Shown here: positions 1 to 12,660 of the stretch, piece by piece
Numbering within the stretch: position 1 is the stretch's first letter
Layout of the letters: every line of letters starts with the position of its first letter
DNA from: Amyloporia xantha
Taxonomy: Eukaryota > Basidiomycota > Agaricomycetes > Polyporales > Adustoporiaceae
NCBI GenBank assembly: GCA_036971615.1
Contig: JAYKKR010000045.1
Location: 1-64,000, forward strand
DNA length: 64,000 nt
Reading direction: 5' to 3'
The notes under the pieces: generated by a model
Databases searched by the model: none
What the model was told of the DNA's origin: nothing
Seen by the model: only the letters and a program-made list of their open reading frames with translations
Translations under genes and position numbers: made by a program

Positions 1-1
1 T

Positions 2-1248
2 GAAAATCAACTGCTCATCTTCGTTATTGATAATAGCATTATTATTCTTGATGAGCTGGACCACATCAGCTCCAACACTCAGTTCCCTCGTGTCGCTTTT
101 CACACTTGCCCATACACACGCATCACATCTGCGACTCATTGGCATTTGCCAACACTCACACTTCTGACGTCCCTCCTCAACCTCCACTTTATCCTTCCAG
201 TCTCTTAAAGTGAGTGAAGACCATTCATTTTGCACCGTACACACTCTCAACAATTGTTGGAGATCTTGACAACGCGCCTTGCGTCGTTGTCGGAAGACGG
301 TACAGGCAACGGAGAAGAGAGGATGAAGAGATTTCTGCCTCTTCCAGCCGTGACTCTGCTCTCACCAAGAAGGTTGCGGCGCAGACCGGAGATGTTCGCG
401 CTTTGTTTGAGGTTTTGCGCGGAGCAATCGATCTTGCTGTCGCGGCTGCGACTTCTCCTGACGTTCTTGACAGCCCCACACCTGTCATTTCTCCTGCCCA
501 TATTCTTGCGGCGTTGAAAGCTTACGTGCTGTCTGGCGCTCGTTCCACACCATCAATGCCTGCGTCTGGCGCCACTGCTACAACGACAAAGAGATCCGTC
601 GACAGCGAGATTGTCGCGAAAGTGCGGGAGCTTGGACTGCACTCTCGTTTGGTACTTCTCGCCATGGTGCTGGCCCGGAAGCGATTTGATGCTGGCCTCA
701 TGCTCTCATCTACATCTGCCTCATCGAGTCCATCACGGTCGCCAGTCAAACGAACTCAGTCGTCGACTGCTATGGCAGCTTCGCGTAAGGCGACAAGTAT
801 GGATACAGCACAATTGCACACCTTCTATACAGCGATTCTGACGCGAAGCGATCGCTCTGTCTTCGCGCCGGTCTCCCGCAGTGAATTTGGTGACTTATTG
901 GGCGTTCTCGAGACTGTGGGGCTCGTTATGCTATCTTCGGGGTGCGGTTCGCCGAGCTCTCCATCGAAGACTGGCAAGAGGGGGTTCGGGCGTTCTGCTT
1001 CGTTCAACATAGCAGGCAAAGGCGGTGCACAGGACGTACGCCTTGTAGAGGGGATCCGTGCGGAAGAGGTGTGTCGTGGTCTTGGCATTCAGACATCTGG
1101 TCTAGCAGCCGATGGTGCTGCGGACGTGCGCGAAGAAGAAGTGCGTGCAATCTGGGAGCGGGAGCGGGTCAGGATTAATCGAGAGATGAAGGCGTCTGTA
1201 ACTTCATCAGACATCGGGGAAAAATTCGCCGATGCGATAGAGGCTTAG
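2..1248 (+). CDS. CDC6: CDC6/Cdc18-type replication licensing ATPase, 5'-partial, with frame breaks
   Basis: This is the 3' part of a Cdc6-like AAA+ protein that loads MCM helicase at ORC-bound origins. The window begins inside the ATPase domain. A Walker B-type segment (LDELDHI) is at about 41-66, followed by sensor-1-like residues (HLRLIGI, then ANTHT) near 125-165. From about 370 to 1248 one frame stays open for about 290 codons and carries the helical lid and winged-helix domain (LGLHSRLVLLAMVLARKRF; FGDLLGVLETVGLVML). The first 370 bases can only be read as Cdc6 by changing frame about six times, mostly at apparent one-base insertions (near 84, 147, 165, 185, 242 and 365). The last frame is formally open from a GTG at 214, but that is not a real start. 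Either the 5' half is decayed or the sequence has base errors. The family call is firm; whether the gene works is unclear. Confidence 0.8.
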
Positions 1249-1587
1249 CCGTTGCTGCCTCTACAGCTAATGCCTCTTATTACTGTTGTTCTATGGTCAA
1301 GCTCGGGGCCTATCTATTCATGCATCATATCTCTAGGCCTGCCTACATGCTCGTTCTGCTCACGTTATTGCTATATCATTGTTTCCTCCATTTATTTTCT
1401 GCTTCAATATTTTCATAGTTTGATGCCGGGTGCTCGTAGAAGTTTATCAATTTGTCACTGTTTAGTTGTGCAAATCACGATCAATCTGTATTTCTATAGC
1501 ATTTTTTCGTAATATTATCACATCTGGAATACGATTCAGTAGTGCGCATTTGTAATGACGACTCGAAGTTTATTATGCAACGACATT

Positions 1588-4500
1588 CTATTGCGAGTGT
1601 GTAGCAGTCGAAGGCTGTTGTCGTGTTCTGACCCACCAATCTGCTACGTCTAGGCGAATGACTAGATCTTGCCAATTACTGGTCACTCCTTGAACCTGAG
1701 CGAATTGTGAGGACACAGTTGTCATATTTTCGACTATTGCATGAGAAGGATTAGCACCCCTATCGGCTAAAGCTTTCAATACTTTGATCTGACAGAAGGT
1801 GCATTAGTGGAGTCACGATCAAAGCAACGCTGTCGACTGACTAGAGTTAGCATTTTGAGCCTAAAACGGCTCCACAGGTCCTCAAGGGGACCAGCAGCTT
1901 GATACTCTTCCACGCGCCCCCTATAGCGTTCGCCAGCAAGAATGCCGAATTCGACGACGAGTTCAAGACACCCCCGGAGCAAATCACCGGCTGCTTTTTG
2001 ACCGGAGCGCAGGAGACACGCACTAAGAATATCGTCCATTACATGAGAGTGATGATCGGCCAAGGAAAATATATCGGAGAACCCGTCTCGGATGTGGACT
2101 CCTTGAGAGACATTGCCCTCAGCTGAAGACAGTCGCGCAAGGAAGGCATCAAAATTGCCTCCAATTGCCTTGTCATATACGTAGGACGACAGCGATGTTA
2201 CGAATGAATGTGCGACGAAACGGAATTGCAAGAGAAGTCGGTTCGACTGAGACAGTGTGGGGAATAGTGGAAGCTGCGCTTTCCGTGTCATGCGGAAGAT
2301 CGCTGCGGTAACCGTAGTGGCTGTTGAAAAAACAACGTTGAGACTTTTTCCTTGCTTAAGAAAAATAACCATACCTCTTATCAGGCGCAGGTTGAATGCA
2401 AACATCCGATGATATTTTGAGAGAATAGCTGGGTTGATCAACACATCTAATGGCTTCAAAGGCTTGTAATCCATATACAAAAAGTCCAGCGCCCTAACCA
2501 AAAAAATAAGAATGCTGGATATAGGTACAAATCAATAGAACTGACTCAATCGCTGAAAATATAAAAGCGTCAGCGTCGTCATCTATCAAAAGTACCTCGG
2601 ACGTACATAACGGATCAAGCCATCTTTCTTTTCCCGTGTTTGAAGGCAGATCACGTATTGCAAATCCCAACCTATATTCTGCTTCTTGCAGTATTTGTTC
2701 TTGCACCTCTAGACCATTGAGACGATCCATCGAGTTCTCTAGAGTATCGACGATGACCGTCCGGAGGTGAAAACCGAGGTCAGTTCCCTTTGGTGGCCAG
2801 GTAGCGCCCTGCGTGAGAGACGATGAGAGGCCGACGGCCCAGGCCACGCTGGAAGGTTTTCCGGACGTGACAAGTGTTTCACCATTCGTATTTGAATGAT
2901 GCTCTGTAGCTGCGAAGTTCATCAAGGCGGGAGCGTTGTGGTCGTCAGAGTCAGAGAATAGAGCAGCCACCAGTCTTGATTTAAATGTATCTGACGTCAA
3001 CAGGAGATAGGATCTGAGAAGAACAAGGTGGAGGCGTAGATTTAAGTGCGAGGAGGTCGACAAGAAGGGGGAAAGTAAAGCCTCTGATAGAGTATGGATG
3101 TGTTTCACCAGGGGTGATAACACGAGGCTGACTAGATGTGTGAGCGTCGGCGTAAGTGATGGCAATGAAGCCGGGAAGCGGTCCAGAAAACTTCGAAGAT
3201 CGGAACCAATCGATGCTTCCGAAGAGAGGAGGGTCGCTCCAGGATTAAGGTCAAAGACTGCAAATTGCTGCAAATCCTCTTTGTATTTCTTCCCCTCTGT
3301 GGCTGGGAGATCCATATTTCGTTGTGTGTGACCTGGCCGTTCTTGGAGGCCAGGCGAATTGACATTGACCCCATTCCATGCAGCCTTGACTTCATCCAAC
3401 GTCCAGATCCACTTGATTACAGGGTGGCGATGCTGAATATTCAGCAGCTGATGTTCAGGAGCTGCCTCATGAAGGAGCTTCAAGGACCTTCTTGCCCTAG
3501 GAAGTGCCTCAGCGACCTCTTCCATGAATGAAGGTAGTGGTGCATCTGTGTCGTCCTCGACAATGTCATCCTGGCCATCCGGCCGGTCCTCGTCAGGTAG
3601 ACCAGAGTTTGGTCGAGCGATGTTTGCGTTATGGAGATCAGTGGCATAAGACCGAGAGTCACAGTCCGATATATAACCGACGGAGGCGCAAATTTCTCGG
3701 AAATAAACTCGAGAGGCAGCCGTCAAAATGTAGGCGAACATTGCCGTCACAACTCTGGGAGCATTCGATTCCAGATGGTCGGCCAAAAACTGGTACACCC
3801 TTGTGAGCAACTCCGCAGGGGATGTGGGCAGTCTGGTGTAGTCAGACGGGGATATATGCTCTTCCTGGACAGAAACTTTATTACACGCGATCTGATTAGT
3901 ATATTGATAAAGCTCACTCTATAGCATAAGACGGATAATGAGTACAATATTTCTTCTAGTGCCGCATATTGCATCCAACAGGAAATCAAATCCGTGCCAT
4001 CTGCTGGAATGCCTCCTGAGGCCGATGGGGGAGACGTATGTTGGTTCGCAGCAAGTCCGCGCAAGTATTCTAGAATTGAGGAAAGTGCGTGGATGAAGGA
4101 ATGGACGACTGGTTCCATGCGACTAATAAGCATGCGGTGAGCATAGTCACGACAGCTAAATTGAACAGTGAACACCTTGACCAATGGCTATCAACGAGGG
4201 TTTCCAAGCGGCGCATGATTGTTCCGATGGTCAGGAATCGCTGGACGTAACTGTTTACACATATTAAAACGTGACAAAGCGAGTGATACCAAGAGCAACA
4301 CCTGCGGCTCACGACTTCATCCGTCCCTGTCAAAACAATTTTACTCTTGCTTCCTTTGGAAGTATCCCTGAGCACAAACGTTTCTGTCACAGTATCCCAG
4401 ATATGCAGAGGAGACGACAATCCGCTAAGTGATAGTCTTAGCGATCGAAGCAACTCTGACGGAGTAATATAAAGGAGCTGAACCCCAGGCTCTTGAAGAG

Positions 4501-5026
4501 GTGGCCGGACACTGCGAACACTGAATTGAGTTGAATTCTTCATATAAGATCACCAATGTACTGACTGGTACCGGACTGAGCCGAGGACTTGACTATTCTG
4601 CGCAGAGAGGAATGGGGAGGATGAAACGCCATGCTTGAAGCCCTTATAGAGCGTGTCCCAAGACATGACATGAGCCTAAGCACCAAGGACAATCTATTAC
4701 TATAATTATATGTTCTCTGAATACTTCCTACCGAATCTGAGACCCTTCGTGAGACAAGCTGCTCCCACAAATGATCGTCTGCAAGTGGCAGGGTTTGAGC
4801 AACGGCCTGTATATCATACATCGGTTTCTTGGAGTTTATTGGATGGGGGTAATTTATGGAACCTCGGTCATAAGAGTCGGGTAAGAACTTCAATGTGTCC
4901 ATGATAGGATTTTTGAGGTTTGTCTTGTAGTCGGGGCACCAAGAACCCAGACCTCACATCAGGAAGTGGATCCACGGACGCAACGATGCTTTCCAGAGAC
5001 ATCAGAGGAGGAAAAGTTTGGGCCAT
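1588..5026 (-). CDS. Gamma-tubulin complex component (GCP/Spc97-Spc98 family), frame-broken
   Basis: This is a gamma-tubulin ring complex protein that nucleates microtubules at spindle pole bodies. The proposed start is the ATG at 5026 (MAQTFPPLMSLESIV). The N-terminal GCP region includes FLSAQNSQVLGS and LLYITPSELLRSL. The middle has ALLSELYQYT-like and VYQFLADHLES motifs. The C-terminal GCP domain is clear at about 1780-2500 (LDVLINPAILSKYHRMFAF) and ends with the family-type tail VIRLDVADWW near 1630. One normal intron of about 53 nt is visible near 4680-4735. Three shorter GT..AG segments (about 33, 26 and 35 nt) separate matching frames. At least three junctions (about 4912, 3920 and 1795) need a one-base shift that no intron explains. 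The subclass is uncertain; it looks more like divergent GCP4/5/6 than GCP2/3. It may be a decaying gene or carry sequence errors. Confidence 0.75.
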
Positions 5027-5493
5027 GTTCGTCAACAATGACCACTCTGGTATATTGGCGCTGTAGACTCGGATTCGGAGGAGAAAGTGGATCCCGATAG
5101 CCTGAGTAGATCAGCTGGGAGGATCTCACAGGGTGACTGTATTCTTTGCACATACACGCCTAAAATTTTCAGACAAACTTGATGAACGCCTATGAACTCT
5201 TTGAGTATGATTTCATGAACCAGCAACTGAGCGTTGGCGAGAGATTGGGAGGAGGAACGAGGTCGCGTCGCGTGCTGTCACATGGCAGTGTCACAGGCGC
5301 GTCCATCACGAGCGCGTTTGTTTATTTGCGCTGATGAACCTGTCACGCGTTCTCTCCTCACTGTCCATCGACCGCCAAAAGGTGACGCTTCCTGTTCCTT
5401 TCGCTCTCCCTCTCCGGTAGAGTGTCGGTGTTTCTTGTATATACTCTGGCAATAGCAACTGTTCACCTTCTGACAGCGCTACCTCCATCACCC

Positions 5494-7524
5494 ATGGCTA
5501 CCCTTGCTCGCAATCCGCTGTCCATGCGGCCTCATGCACAACACCAGTCCCTAGCCATCTCGCCTTACTTGTCGACTACCAGGAAGCCAGTTGCCACTAA
5601 ACGCGCCCACTCACCGGAGCCAACACGGGATGGTGATACCCCGCAAAGCAGTAAACGTTTCAAGCCTGTGGCTGAATCACCTGGCCCCAGCACCCATCGC
5701 GAGGAGCTCAAAAGGGAGCAGAGAGAACGGAAGCGCGCGGAGCGCGAGCAAGAGTTCAGAACGAAGTACAGGCGTGCATTTCCCAACTGGGTGTTCTATT
5801 TCGACTTGGACAACCCAAACTCGGATATCGGGTCTATCAGGGATAAATTGGAGAAGCGAGTCCTTCATATGGGCGCGGTATGTCCTTGCATGTCTTGCGA
5901 TTTGGATTGTGGTACTAAGCTGAAATGTGTGAACTACGTTGTATTACAATGTTGACCTCCAGCGTGTTGAGGACTTCTTCTCCAAGGATATTACTCATCT
6001 CATCACTCTGGATGCTGAAGAGGCGGATAAGGAAAATAACACTCAGACTACCCTACCCGTTTACCCTGGGTCTTTACTCGGTAGCCCAATCAGGCTCAAG
6101 GGGCGGTAAGAAATGGTTCTCGCTAGGTGCCGACCAAGTTGACTCAGTCTTTTGAGGCAGGGGGTGTGAACGACGCGCCTGTGACAGCATCCGACCATCT
6201 GGTGAAGAAAGCTACTACCTTCGGTATCAAAGTATGGAGCGTCGCAAAGCTCGATAATGTTCTCGATCGATGTCATGTCCCCACGACTTTTGATACCGCA
6301 GCGACGCCTTCACACTCCGGTGCTTCAGCGTCGAAAACACGGATCCTCTATCGCTTGCTTGAAGATGAGCGTGTTCACGGAACCACTACCGAACGTGATC
6401 CCACCCAGAAACGTCACGATTATACCTATTTCTCCAAAGGATGTTACTTCGTGCTCGTCGAGGATATGCGACAGGAACTGGCAACTATCGCTGCCCTGGA
6501 GTATCCAGTCACCAAAGGTCGCGATGGGAGAGAGAGACCTTCGTGGCCTGTCCTGTATTGTCACCCCAGCGCAAGGGGCCCCTTCGTTCCATATGACGAG
6601 AATGAGGAGCGGCGGCGCGAAAGGGCGGATAGGTTAGAATTGGAGAGAGAGCAGGAGCAAGAAAGACGGAAAGCGAAATTCAAGGAGCAAGAACGTCGTA
6701 GAAGGACACGGGCTCTACAACAGGCGAAGCAGCACGATTTACGGCGGACGGTGTCAATGAACAACCTGGATCGTGGAACCAGTTATCCTGATCAAGGCTT
6801 AGGAGGTTTCGTGGACCTTGACGCGGACACTGGCGATTTGGAGTCTGCAAATGCCTCAGGGTATCTTGCATCGGGTACCTATATGGCTGCTTCTGGGAAC
6901 AGCGTTGGGATCACCTCCACCGTTGGAACAACCTCGACCGCGAGCTTTCCTTTCAGGAGTCTGCAGCTGCCTGTTGGCCTTAGAGGAAGATTGCAACAGC
7001 AAGTCGTAACATCGCGAAAGTTCGCCAATGGTACCGAGAGCAAGGAAAACAGGATGGGCCCTCCCCTCACCATTCCTAACAGACATGCGCTACGTAAGAG
7101 CCGGAGTACGAACACGATGCGGCTACCTCGTCGTGAGGAAGGAGTAAAACCCGGGTACTGTGAGAGCTGCAGGGTGAAGTTTGACGATTTTATACAAGTG
7201 AGTCCCTTTGCCCGAGCTGCATACTACGACGTGATGGCTGACCATACTTCATTTGTCTATCAGCACATTGAAAGCCGCAAACACCGAAAATTTGCTGTGG
7301 ACGACTCGAACTTCGTCCAGCTGGACTATGTGTTGTCACGAGTCAAACGTCGTACGCTGGAAGAGGTTGAAGCGGAGAAGAGGATGTGGGCCGCACGCTA
7401 TACCAGCGGTGCCAGCGATGCAGATGACATCTTTGATGATGACGCAACGATGTTGCCGTCTCACGATCGAATGCCTGAAGACGATGTGCGATGGGACGAT
7501 TGGGTTGACGCCGATGAGTTGTAA
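5494..7524 (+). CDS. DBF4: Dbf4/Dfp1-type regulatory subunit of the Cdc7 kinase
   Basis: This is the activating partner of Cdc7 (DDK), which fires licensed replication origins. Exon 1 (5494-5877, MATLARNPLSMRP) carries a basic region and the start of the BRCT-like motif N (FPNWVFYFDL). Exon 2 begins at 5963 and continues it (RVEDFFSKDITHLIT). After a second intron come the VTASDHLVKKATTFGIKVW segment and a motif M-like region (SARGPFVPYDEN). A Dbf4-type zinc finger follows: CESC at about 7160, then after an in-frame 66-nt intron (7198-7263) the histidine pair in HIESRKH. A long charged helix lies between motif M and the finger. The second intron boundary is ambiguous: the obvious donor at about 6107 leaves the frame wrong, while an 80-nt intron from about 6078 restores it. 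The promoter is shared with the divergent GCP gene. Confidence 0.9.
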
Positions 7525-7875
7525 AGTATACTATATTCGTTTCTGCTTATTATTCTCTTCCTTGGATCTCATCGCCGCACTGCCTACCATCATCATTCAC
7601 CCTCACGATGCAATATGTTTACGTTTTACCTCATTCATATGGCCCTACACATGCATGGATTTCCGTCTCCCCTTCACTGTACCAGTACACATCATGTAGA
7701 GCCCTCGATGCGATGCATTGAAATTTCCGCACATACAATACATAGCTGGATTTGCGAAGTGTCACATATGATTCGTCCCAAATAATCGTACTGTGCAAAT
7801 ACATTTACAACAAATAATATTTCCATGAAAGCGCAACAACGGGTATATTGGTCAAATATTGATGACGAGGCCTTA

Positions 7876-8975
7876 TCACTGGACAGTGACAGTCAACAAG
7901 GTCACAATTCCGTCTACGGCGATACCTTCAATTGACAAGTTACAAATGAGCCATGCAGGATGTTGATTGCATAAGAACGCGCTTACCATGGTTAATGCCG
8001 GCACTGCCTGCTGGCATCAGGCCGGTAATGTTCTGCGCCACAGTGCTGTATGTCACGCCTCCGTAGCTCGTCGTGCCAATGGCGGCCGAGACAAGCTCGT
8101 TTCTGTGACAGGGAAAAATGAGATATTTACGATTACCGAACTTTTATATAAACCGACTTACCGCCCAATGTCGTAACCGTCCGGGACAATATCATGACCA
8201 TCCTCGAGGTCTTCCTCCTTCGATACTCTAAAATAATTACATTCAGAATGGCGTCAGAGGAATTGTCGTCTTTGAAGCAGAGCTTGTAAGACTGACGCCA
8301 GGAACAGTGCGCCGCTATCAGCATCAGGACCGTTCTGTATGTACACCCTGTGAAATCAATGACGTCAGAAATTGGCGGACACAATGAGTGGCATTCTCAG
8401 GCTATCAAGCATACGAATACTATTCGACTTGCCTGAAATGATTGCCTCCGATGAGAGATTCAAGGCAAGTCCCGACTGAGGCATCGCCGTAGTCCCAGCG
8501 TAATTCGATGGTCTGGTTTACCCAGCCATGGCCATCGCCCAGGTTTGCGCTCTGAGGGGCACCGAGATGGATATCAAGGCATTCTTCCGAGCTGTGAGAT
8601 ATCAATCAACATTGGAAGAACATGATTGCATCGCGGGATAATAGATCTGTATGTAGAGAAAGTGACACGCACAATCCAATGGCACGGGCGAAGTTGATAA
8701 TTCCAGACTCGCTGAGTACCTCGGAGGAGCTTAGTCCTGATACGATAACCTGGCATGGAGTGAGCTCATAGACTCTGACCCGTACGAGATGATATTGCTA
8801 AGTCCCTCACGTTCAATGGCTCGCCATAACCGTCCCCCGCATTGTCGAGCATGGAGCCTCCACCTGCGGTAGGGTCATAATAAGGAACAGCTCGTTTCTT
8901 GGCTGCATTGACAACCAAGCCTGCGAAGGCAGGTGATGCAAGAAAAGCGGCGCCGAGGAGTCCAAGGACGAACAT
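7876..8975 (-). CDS. Small secreted protein of unknown function, conserved in Agaricomycetes
   Basis: The spliced product is about 230 residues. It starts with a clear signal peptide (MFVLGLLGAAFLASPAFAG) and then VPYYDPTAGGGSMLD. Six exons are supported by family-like continuity: GEPLN|VIVSGLSS, ARAIGF|SEECLDIHLG, GGNHFR|VYIQNG, GALFLA|VSKEED, GYDIGR|NELVSA and AGINHG|IAVDGI. It ends TLLTVTVQ followed by TGA at 7876. The intron after GGNHF has a GC donor (GCAAGT) instead of GT; the others are GT-AG. I recognise the pattern as a lineage-restricted fungal hypothetical protein, but I know no enzyme activity and see no catalytic motif. Extracellular or cell-wall location is inferred from the signal peptide. 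The gene is flanked by long gene-free DNA. Confidence 0.8.
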
Positions 8976-10804
8976 GATAGGGAGGGATTATGAAGGGTGA
9001 GCGGTTGCTTAGGGAAGGGCGTACCTAGGCGATGCCATTTTATACACGACCGGAACGCGATCGAGAGAAATAGAACGAGGAACGTCAGTCGCCGTTGCAG
9101 AGAAGACAGTCTTCACATGGGGTGCTTAGGAAGGAGACACTGTATATTAGCACGTTTGTCAAATAAAAGTAGAATGTGCGATATTTTGAGAGCAAACACC
9201 ATGTGGGAATTGCCCAAGAGGGATTCGAGGAAGTGCTTCCGTCTCGTTTCCCATCCAGGTCCTCATGGACATCCAGGGAAGTGCAGACGCCGGAGGTCTT
9301 CATCTTAGATACGCGCATCAGCCTCCACGCACCGACATCTATAAGCGTCCGATTCAACTGTCATGGCAGGCTTTCGGGCGGAGAGCACGCCATGGTGCAT
9401 CCGAGTATCATCAGCTGAACGTCGCTTCGTGCACGTTCCTCCCTCTGTCGGACCACGTTCATCCATGCCAGAGAATCGCCTCAAATCGCCCACTTGAGCG
9501 GCAGACAGGTCACGTAAATCAAGATCACAAAGCACCGTGTGGCGTGGGGCACACAGTGACTGATAACCACAGATCCATCAGTGGCATCTACTCCACCGTG
9601 TACAGTACATCGTGTAGAACCGAAAGCTAGCGGTGGACAGTGCATCAAGTGATCATACATATATTTGTAACGTTTAGATCTCCCACGGCGCCTGGAGGCC
9701 GAGGCTTGGGGTTTCTTTCGATTCTCCGCTCAATAGGAGAGAAGGAACCCTGAAAGTGTGACATTGCGACTCGCTATGTTGGGTATGCGTGACGAGGGTA
9801 AATTGAGTCGTGGAATTGTGGAAATAAAGGGGATAGATAGCGTCCAACCACGACTTGTATTTCGCCAATTGCCCGGGGCGTGTTCGGCATTCGCTTTAAA
9901 TTGGCAAGGTGTGGAAACTTGAACTTAAGATGGAATGGAAGAGAACCAGCCTCAGCAGTAGAACACTATAACTGACATATATGGAAGCCGTGCTTCCGGA
10001 TACTGGTGATAAGCCCGCAGTAAAGCGAGAGGAAAGTAGCGGTGTGTTACTGGCAAGTAACTGGCGTCGAGAGGAAAGCAAGCGTTCACTGGGAGGCATT
10101 GCATAGGAACGGGCTGTGAGGCAAGAGAGAGCAGCTGGCCGGTGGGATAGGTGAACGTAGCAAATCTCAATTGGGCAACTAGGAATCCTCGGACATCTCC
10201 GAAGCGGACCTTCTCAAAAGTTACGTGGATCAACTCAATGTTGCCATCGTTCGGAGGCTGCGTCGTAGTCACCCAAGTTCTACTACCCCTAGGCCTATTA
10301 GTTCGCTGTGCATGGCATAATCTGCCAAGTTCCTCTCCTAGTAAAGACGCACAGTGGCTCAGGAGGGAGGATAGGATTCTCATTTACGGTCAAACGCCAT
10401 TCGAACCAGTTGCGTCCGCAGCGCTTCTCCGTGACCATCAGCGTCACAGTAACGCTTCGTAGTAGGTTCGTTTCACGTTTCGCCAAATTTGGTTTCTTGT
10501 CAGTACAAACCCACACGCCGTCGACCGACCGACAAAGCAGCGCCGTAAGTCTCCTCACAACAATTTTTGTCTTCAATCTCGCTCATGGTCTTCCAGTACA
10601 GGACCGCACTTACCAGCAGTCTATTTCTCCAGAGACACCAACTGCGCCCTCATCCGTTGAGCTTATCTCGTCCAGACTCATTGACCTCCACATATTCTAT
10701 CTTCTCACTGTTATTGCATCCCATCGGTTAGTCAATGTTATGCGTACATATTCTCATCATTTCTGTGCTCACCGGTCGCATATTACGCCTACTAGAAAAA
10801 TACC
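8976..10804. other. Long intergenic region, no supported gene
   Basis: About 1.8 kb between the divergent secreted-protein gene and the zinc-cluster factor gene. Both strands have only short ORFs without recognisable domains, repeats or tRNA. A GTAAGT at about 10545 followed by CAG at about 10613 could be a 5'-UTR intron of the downstream factor. I see nothing else I can support. Confidence 0.5.
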
Positions 10805-12660
10805 ATGACGGACTCACCTGACGGCACAGAGTCTGTGAATGACTCGGGTGACGACGGACAACTCACTATCAGGATTCCAAATCCAAAAGTGTACATGGCT
10901 CGTCAGTCGCAGTGGAAAGGTCGTCGAGGGAAGCCACGATGTGATCATTGCCGTTTGAATAATTTGAAGGTTCGTCTTATTCATTAGTCGGTCTGCACAT
11001 GTCCTCATTTTAGTCCAGTGCGATCGTGTATTGCCTACATGCAACCACTGCTCTTGGGCGAATGGACGAGAATGCAAATATACACCTCTACCCACCCCAG
11101 CTCACAGGGGCATTCCTAGGTGTGATCGATGTCGGCTCAAGAATCTCAAGGTATGACTCCCATGTACAGCTAGCTTAAATTTTGTCTCCTCATTCTGGCG
11201 CTTTAGTGCGACAGGAATCTCCCAGTGTGCAACCATTGTGCAGAAGAAAGCGAAACCGAATGTAACTATACCCCCAAGAAGAGACATAAGGTTCCAACGG
11301 ATCATGTTACTACCAAGGACAGACCAGTGGCGCCTTACACCGCAAAGACGGCGTCTTTTCTTGTGTCTGACATGCCCGCCCAAGGAGAGGGTGAGGCAGA
11401 TGAGGACTCACCCGATGGGCCCTCTGGCAGTCATGTCTTCGAGAGCGAAATTCGGACAGAGCCCCAAATCAAACAATATATGCCTCCTGGCTCCCCGCTG
11501 CCTTTCGACGGGGATGTACCGATGGATGCGGAAAGCGAGATGTTTCAGCAAGTAGGACCCGATGGTACGATCACGTGGGTTCGCAAAATTGCTTTACCTC
11601 CTCTGGCGTCCAAAGGCCTTTCGAACGGTAGTGGACCCGCTTATAATCGACCATTTCTACTCGATCAAGGCATGATTGTCACCACGCCACATATTGACCC
11701 TTGGATGCATCCATCATTCACGCCTCTTCCTGATGCTGTCATCCAGACTCTTACCTCCGTGAACGCCATAGAGATGCCTGGTCGCCACGCATTCGATGAA
11801 GCACTTATGCGGTTTGTGGGAGGCCTATCTCCAGAACTTCGGGAGACAGCGACGTTTCCCCTGGACACATATGCCGAGATCGCACGTGCCATCTCAGAAG
11901 GACTCGTCTCCGCTTTATCTCCTCGATTACAGCTGTGGGCCACCTGTCACCATGCCCGGTCGGGTTCGCGGAGACATTATCTCATTCTGCTTCCACGCGA
12001 TGCTTTCTACAAAATGAACAAAGCAGACGAAGAAAAAATGCGGGTCAGTTATATCGCACAAGTAGACGGTGAAAGCAAAGCTACCGATCCGGAGCCGTCT
12101 GGCGATAACCCACTAAATTCTCTGGAACCAAGCGCTGTTTTTGAACGAGTCCCCGTTCAGCCACAAATTTACGATATCCTGGTTTACTTACACAGAGGAC
12201 ACGGTACATCTTCCAGTATGCTCATCGAAGCGAGACGAATGGGTATCGTGAGTGCAATTATCTTCGCTGATTTATTTATATTTTTTGATTGACGTCGTAA
12301 TTTCAGGCCACGATAACCTGGCCGATCGTGGAAACATTCCACAGGTTATGTCCGCTGTGCAAATTGCGTTCAAAGGCTCCCCGCGTGTCGCAACAGAAGA
12401 TGAGCCAGGATTCCGACAGCAAGTTCCGAAGCGATGAATTTATCTATGGCTACATCTATTATATTCTCATTCAGAATTGGTTATTGTTCTCACAGCTTAG
12501 GCTACTGATGTGTGTCATATTGGGTTGGATCAGGACTGAATGTATCCTTGCCATATCTACTACCATGCTGATATCTAGTTGTCCTTTGATAACAGAATGT
12601 AAAATATTGTTGTATAGCGCGCTGGTGTCAGTAAATAAATCTATCCACAAGGATATCTAG
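10805..12660 (+). CDS. Fungal transcription factor with two tandem Zn2Cys6 clusters and an H2C2-like C-terminus
   Basis: Exon 1 (10805-10969) begins the first zinc cluster (RCDHCRLNNLK). Exon 2 (11018-11150) completes it (CDRVLPTCNHC..ECKYTP) and opens a second one (RCDRCRLKNLK). Exon 3 (11207-12247) completes the second (CDRNLPVCNHC..ECNYTPKK). Each intron falls at the same place, between LK and CDR, so the two clusters are an exon-level duplication. The long middle is acidic and proline-rich with no known domain. The end of exon 3 and exon 4 (from 12307) reads LHRGHGTSSSML, then WPIVETFHRLCPLCKLRSK. This resembles the His-His-Cys-Cys zinc-binding domain of retroelement integrases. It probably acts as a nuclear DNA-binding regulator. 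The stop at 12660 is formal: the last ~75 residues look low-quality and a further intron may exist. Confidence 0.8.

Noticed and set aside
3920..3950. 27-nt GT..AG segment in the GCP gene as another micro-intron
   Set aside because: Removing 27 nt keeps the wrong frame; the conserved SELYQYT frame still needs a one-base shift.
9952..10383. 143-codon minus ORF in the 9-10.8 kb gap
   Set aside because: No recognisable domain, no coherent exon continuation, and no supporting start context.
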